From contig JAIPHS010000047.1 in the NCBI GenBank assembly GCA_021735105.1, forward strand, positions 1 to 7,191: a DNA stretch of 7,191 nt, written 5' to 3'. Origin of the DNA: Candidatus Omnitrophota bacterium. GTDB taxonomy: Bacteria > Omnitrophota > Gorgyraeia > Duberdicusellales > 4484-171. Shown here one piece after another: positions 6,139 to 7,191 of the stretch. Numbering within the stretch: position 1 is the stretch's first letter; each line of letters opens with the position of its first letter. Both the position numbers and the translations under genes were made by a program. The notes below the pieces were generated by a model. It was not told the DNA's origin, searched no databases, and worked only from the letters and a program-made list of their open reading frames with translations.

Positions 6139-7153
6139 ACCAAGAAGAATTTTGATCATCAGAACAGATCGATTAGGGGATGTGGTTTTGTCTACTCCGG
6201 TGATAAAAAATTTGCGCAAAAAGTATCCTGATAATTATATCTCTTTTATTTGCAGGCCGTACACCAAAAAGATTTTAGAACAAAATCCATATTTAGATGA
6301 ACTAATAGTTTATGATAAGTATGGAAATGACAAAAGTTTTTTAGCAACTTTAAAATTTGCTTTATCTCTAAGGAAAAAAAAGTTTGATTTAGTTTTAATT
6401 CTGCATCCGACCAATAGATCTCATCTAATAGCTTTTTTGGCTGGAATTCCGAAAAGAATTGGCTGGGATAAGAAGTTAAGCTTTCTTTTAACAGATAAGT
6501 TGATTCATACTAAAGGCCAAGGTAAAAAACATGAACTTGAATATAATCTAGATCTTTTGCGTTATCTAGGTATTTCTGCTGAAGATAAAGAAATTTATAT
6601 TCCGATAAAAAATGATTGCCGGCAAAAAGTGGATAAGATTTTAGAAAAAAAAGGCATAGAGGAAAAAGACAAATTGATAGTTATTCATCCCTCTGCAAGT
6701 TGTCCTTCAAAGAGATGGCCCAAAGATAAATTTATTAAACTAGTTAAAATGCTCAAAAAAGAAAAAGATATAAAAATTGCAATTATAACTTCAGCTGATC
6801 AAAAAGAATTTGGTAAAGGAATATCGAAAATAGAAGGGGTAGTAGATTTATGCGGATGCTTGTCAATTCCAGAAACGATTGCCTTGATTAAGCGAGTAAG
6901 ATTATTTATTTCCTGTGATTCCGGGCCAGTGCATATCGCCGCGGGTTTAAATAAACCGGTTATCTCTATATTTGGCAGATCTCAAGCCGGCCTTTCGCCA
7001 AAAAGATGGGCTCCAACCGGTAAAAATTCTTATTTTCTCCATAAAGATGTCGGTTGTAAAACTTGCCTTGCTCACAATTGCCAGAAAGGGTTTTTGTGTT
7101 TACAAGCCGTTAAGCCCAGCGAAGTTTATGCACTTGCCAAAAAATTTGTTTAA
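6131..7153 (+). CDS. GT9 family lipopolysaccharide heptosyltransferase-like protein
   Basis: This 340-residue protein has normal GT9 length. Motifs: IIRTDRLGDVVLSTPV with D17 at the catalytic position, HPSASCPSKRWP near 186-197 (phosphate-binding region), CDSGPVHIAAG with D263 and H268, and cysteines 309, 312, 317 and 323. The usual GPT-x-P loop after the donor-binding motif is replaced by FGRSQAGLSPKRWAP (281-295), so this subfamily differs from the other three GT9 domains here. The ATG at 6131 lies inside the end of the preceding gene; start and stop share ATGAATAA, so translation is probably coupled. It most likely adds a heptose or related sugar to the LPS core. Only 6 bp separate its stop from the -35 box of the next promoter, and no terminator is seen between them. 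Confidence 0.92.
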   Translation: MNKPRRILIIRTDRLGDVVLSTPVIKNLRKKYPDNYISFICRPYTKKILEQNPYLDELIVYDKYGNDKSFLATLKFALSLRKKKFDLVLILHPTNRSHLIAFLAGIPKRIGWDKKLSFLLTDKLIHTKGQGKKHELEYNLDLLRYLGISAEDKEIYIPIKNDCRQKVDKILEKKGIEEKDKLIVIHPSASCPSKRWPKDKFIKLVKMLKKEKDIKIAIITSADQKEFGKGISKIEGVVDLCGCLSIPETIALIKRVRLFISCDSGPVHIAAGLNKPVISIFGRSQAGLSPKRWAPTGKNSYFLHKDVGCKTCLAHNCQKGFLCLQAVKPSEVYALAKKFV

Positions 7154-7159
7154 ATCTAG

Positions 7160-7187
7160 TTGACAAAAAAATAATTTGTGCTATCTT
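7160..7187 (+). promoter_or_regulatory. Strong sigma-70-type promoter candidate firing out of the window
   Basis: The candidate is a perfect -35 box TTGACA (7160-7165), a 16-bp A/T-rich spacer, then TATCTT (7182-7187) preceded by TG plus one base (7179-7181), an extended -10. It begins 7 bp after the stop of the last GT9 gene, so it must serve a separate unit to the right of the window. What it drives cannot be seen. Confidence 0.6.
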
Positions 7188-7191
7188 TTTT

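Overview
The window comes from an AT-rich (about one third G+C by eye) Gram-negative-type bacterium. Every recognisable full-length gene is a GT-B fold glycosyltransferase of the kind that builds the inner core of lipopolysaccharide: two GT4 domains and four GT9 (ADP-heptose:LPS heptosyltransferase family) domains. An ELM1/COG3660-type protein is cut by the left edge. The lysine- and isoleucine-rich proteins and the dense GT4/GT9 clustering would fit an uncultured lineage such as Omnitrophota, but this is an impression and no taxonomic marker is present.

Layout: (1) 1-768, + strand, the 3' part of an ELM1-family gene. (2) 769-934, an intergenic region that is the most unusual part of the window. 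A perfect 66-bp direct repeat (766-831 and 899-964) carries the 5' end of the next gene and its upstream region. The two copies flank a 67-bp insert that folds into an exact three-way junction with two GAA-capped hairpins (833-879). (3) 935-3013, + strand, a GT4-GT9 fusion. (4) 5101-3010, - strand, a separate GT4 gene followed by an overlapping WaaF-like GT9 gene, in the same domain order as the fusion. It meets the fusion tail to tail, sharing a TTAA at the stop codons. (5) 5102-5202, a divergent intergenic region with two back-to-back promoter candidates whose -10 boxes overlap. (6) 5203-7153, + strand, two GT9 genes overlapping by 8 bp. (7) 7154-7191, a strong promoter candidate firing out of the window.

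Together the genes look like a core-oligosaccharide assembly block. Cytoplasmic enzymes at the inner membrane would add heptose or other sugars one after another to a lipid A-Kdo acceptor. Exact donors and acceptors cannot be read from sequence. The best candidate for something undescribed is the hairpin insert at 766-964: a small element with a designed-looking secondary structure, inserted at a gene start and bounded by an unusually long duplication of that start.
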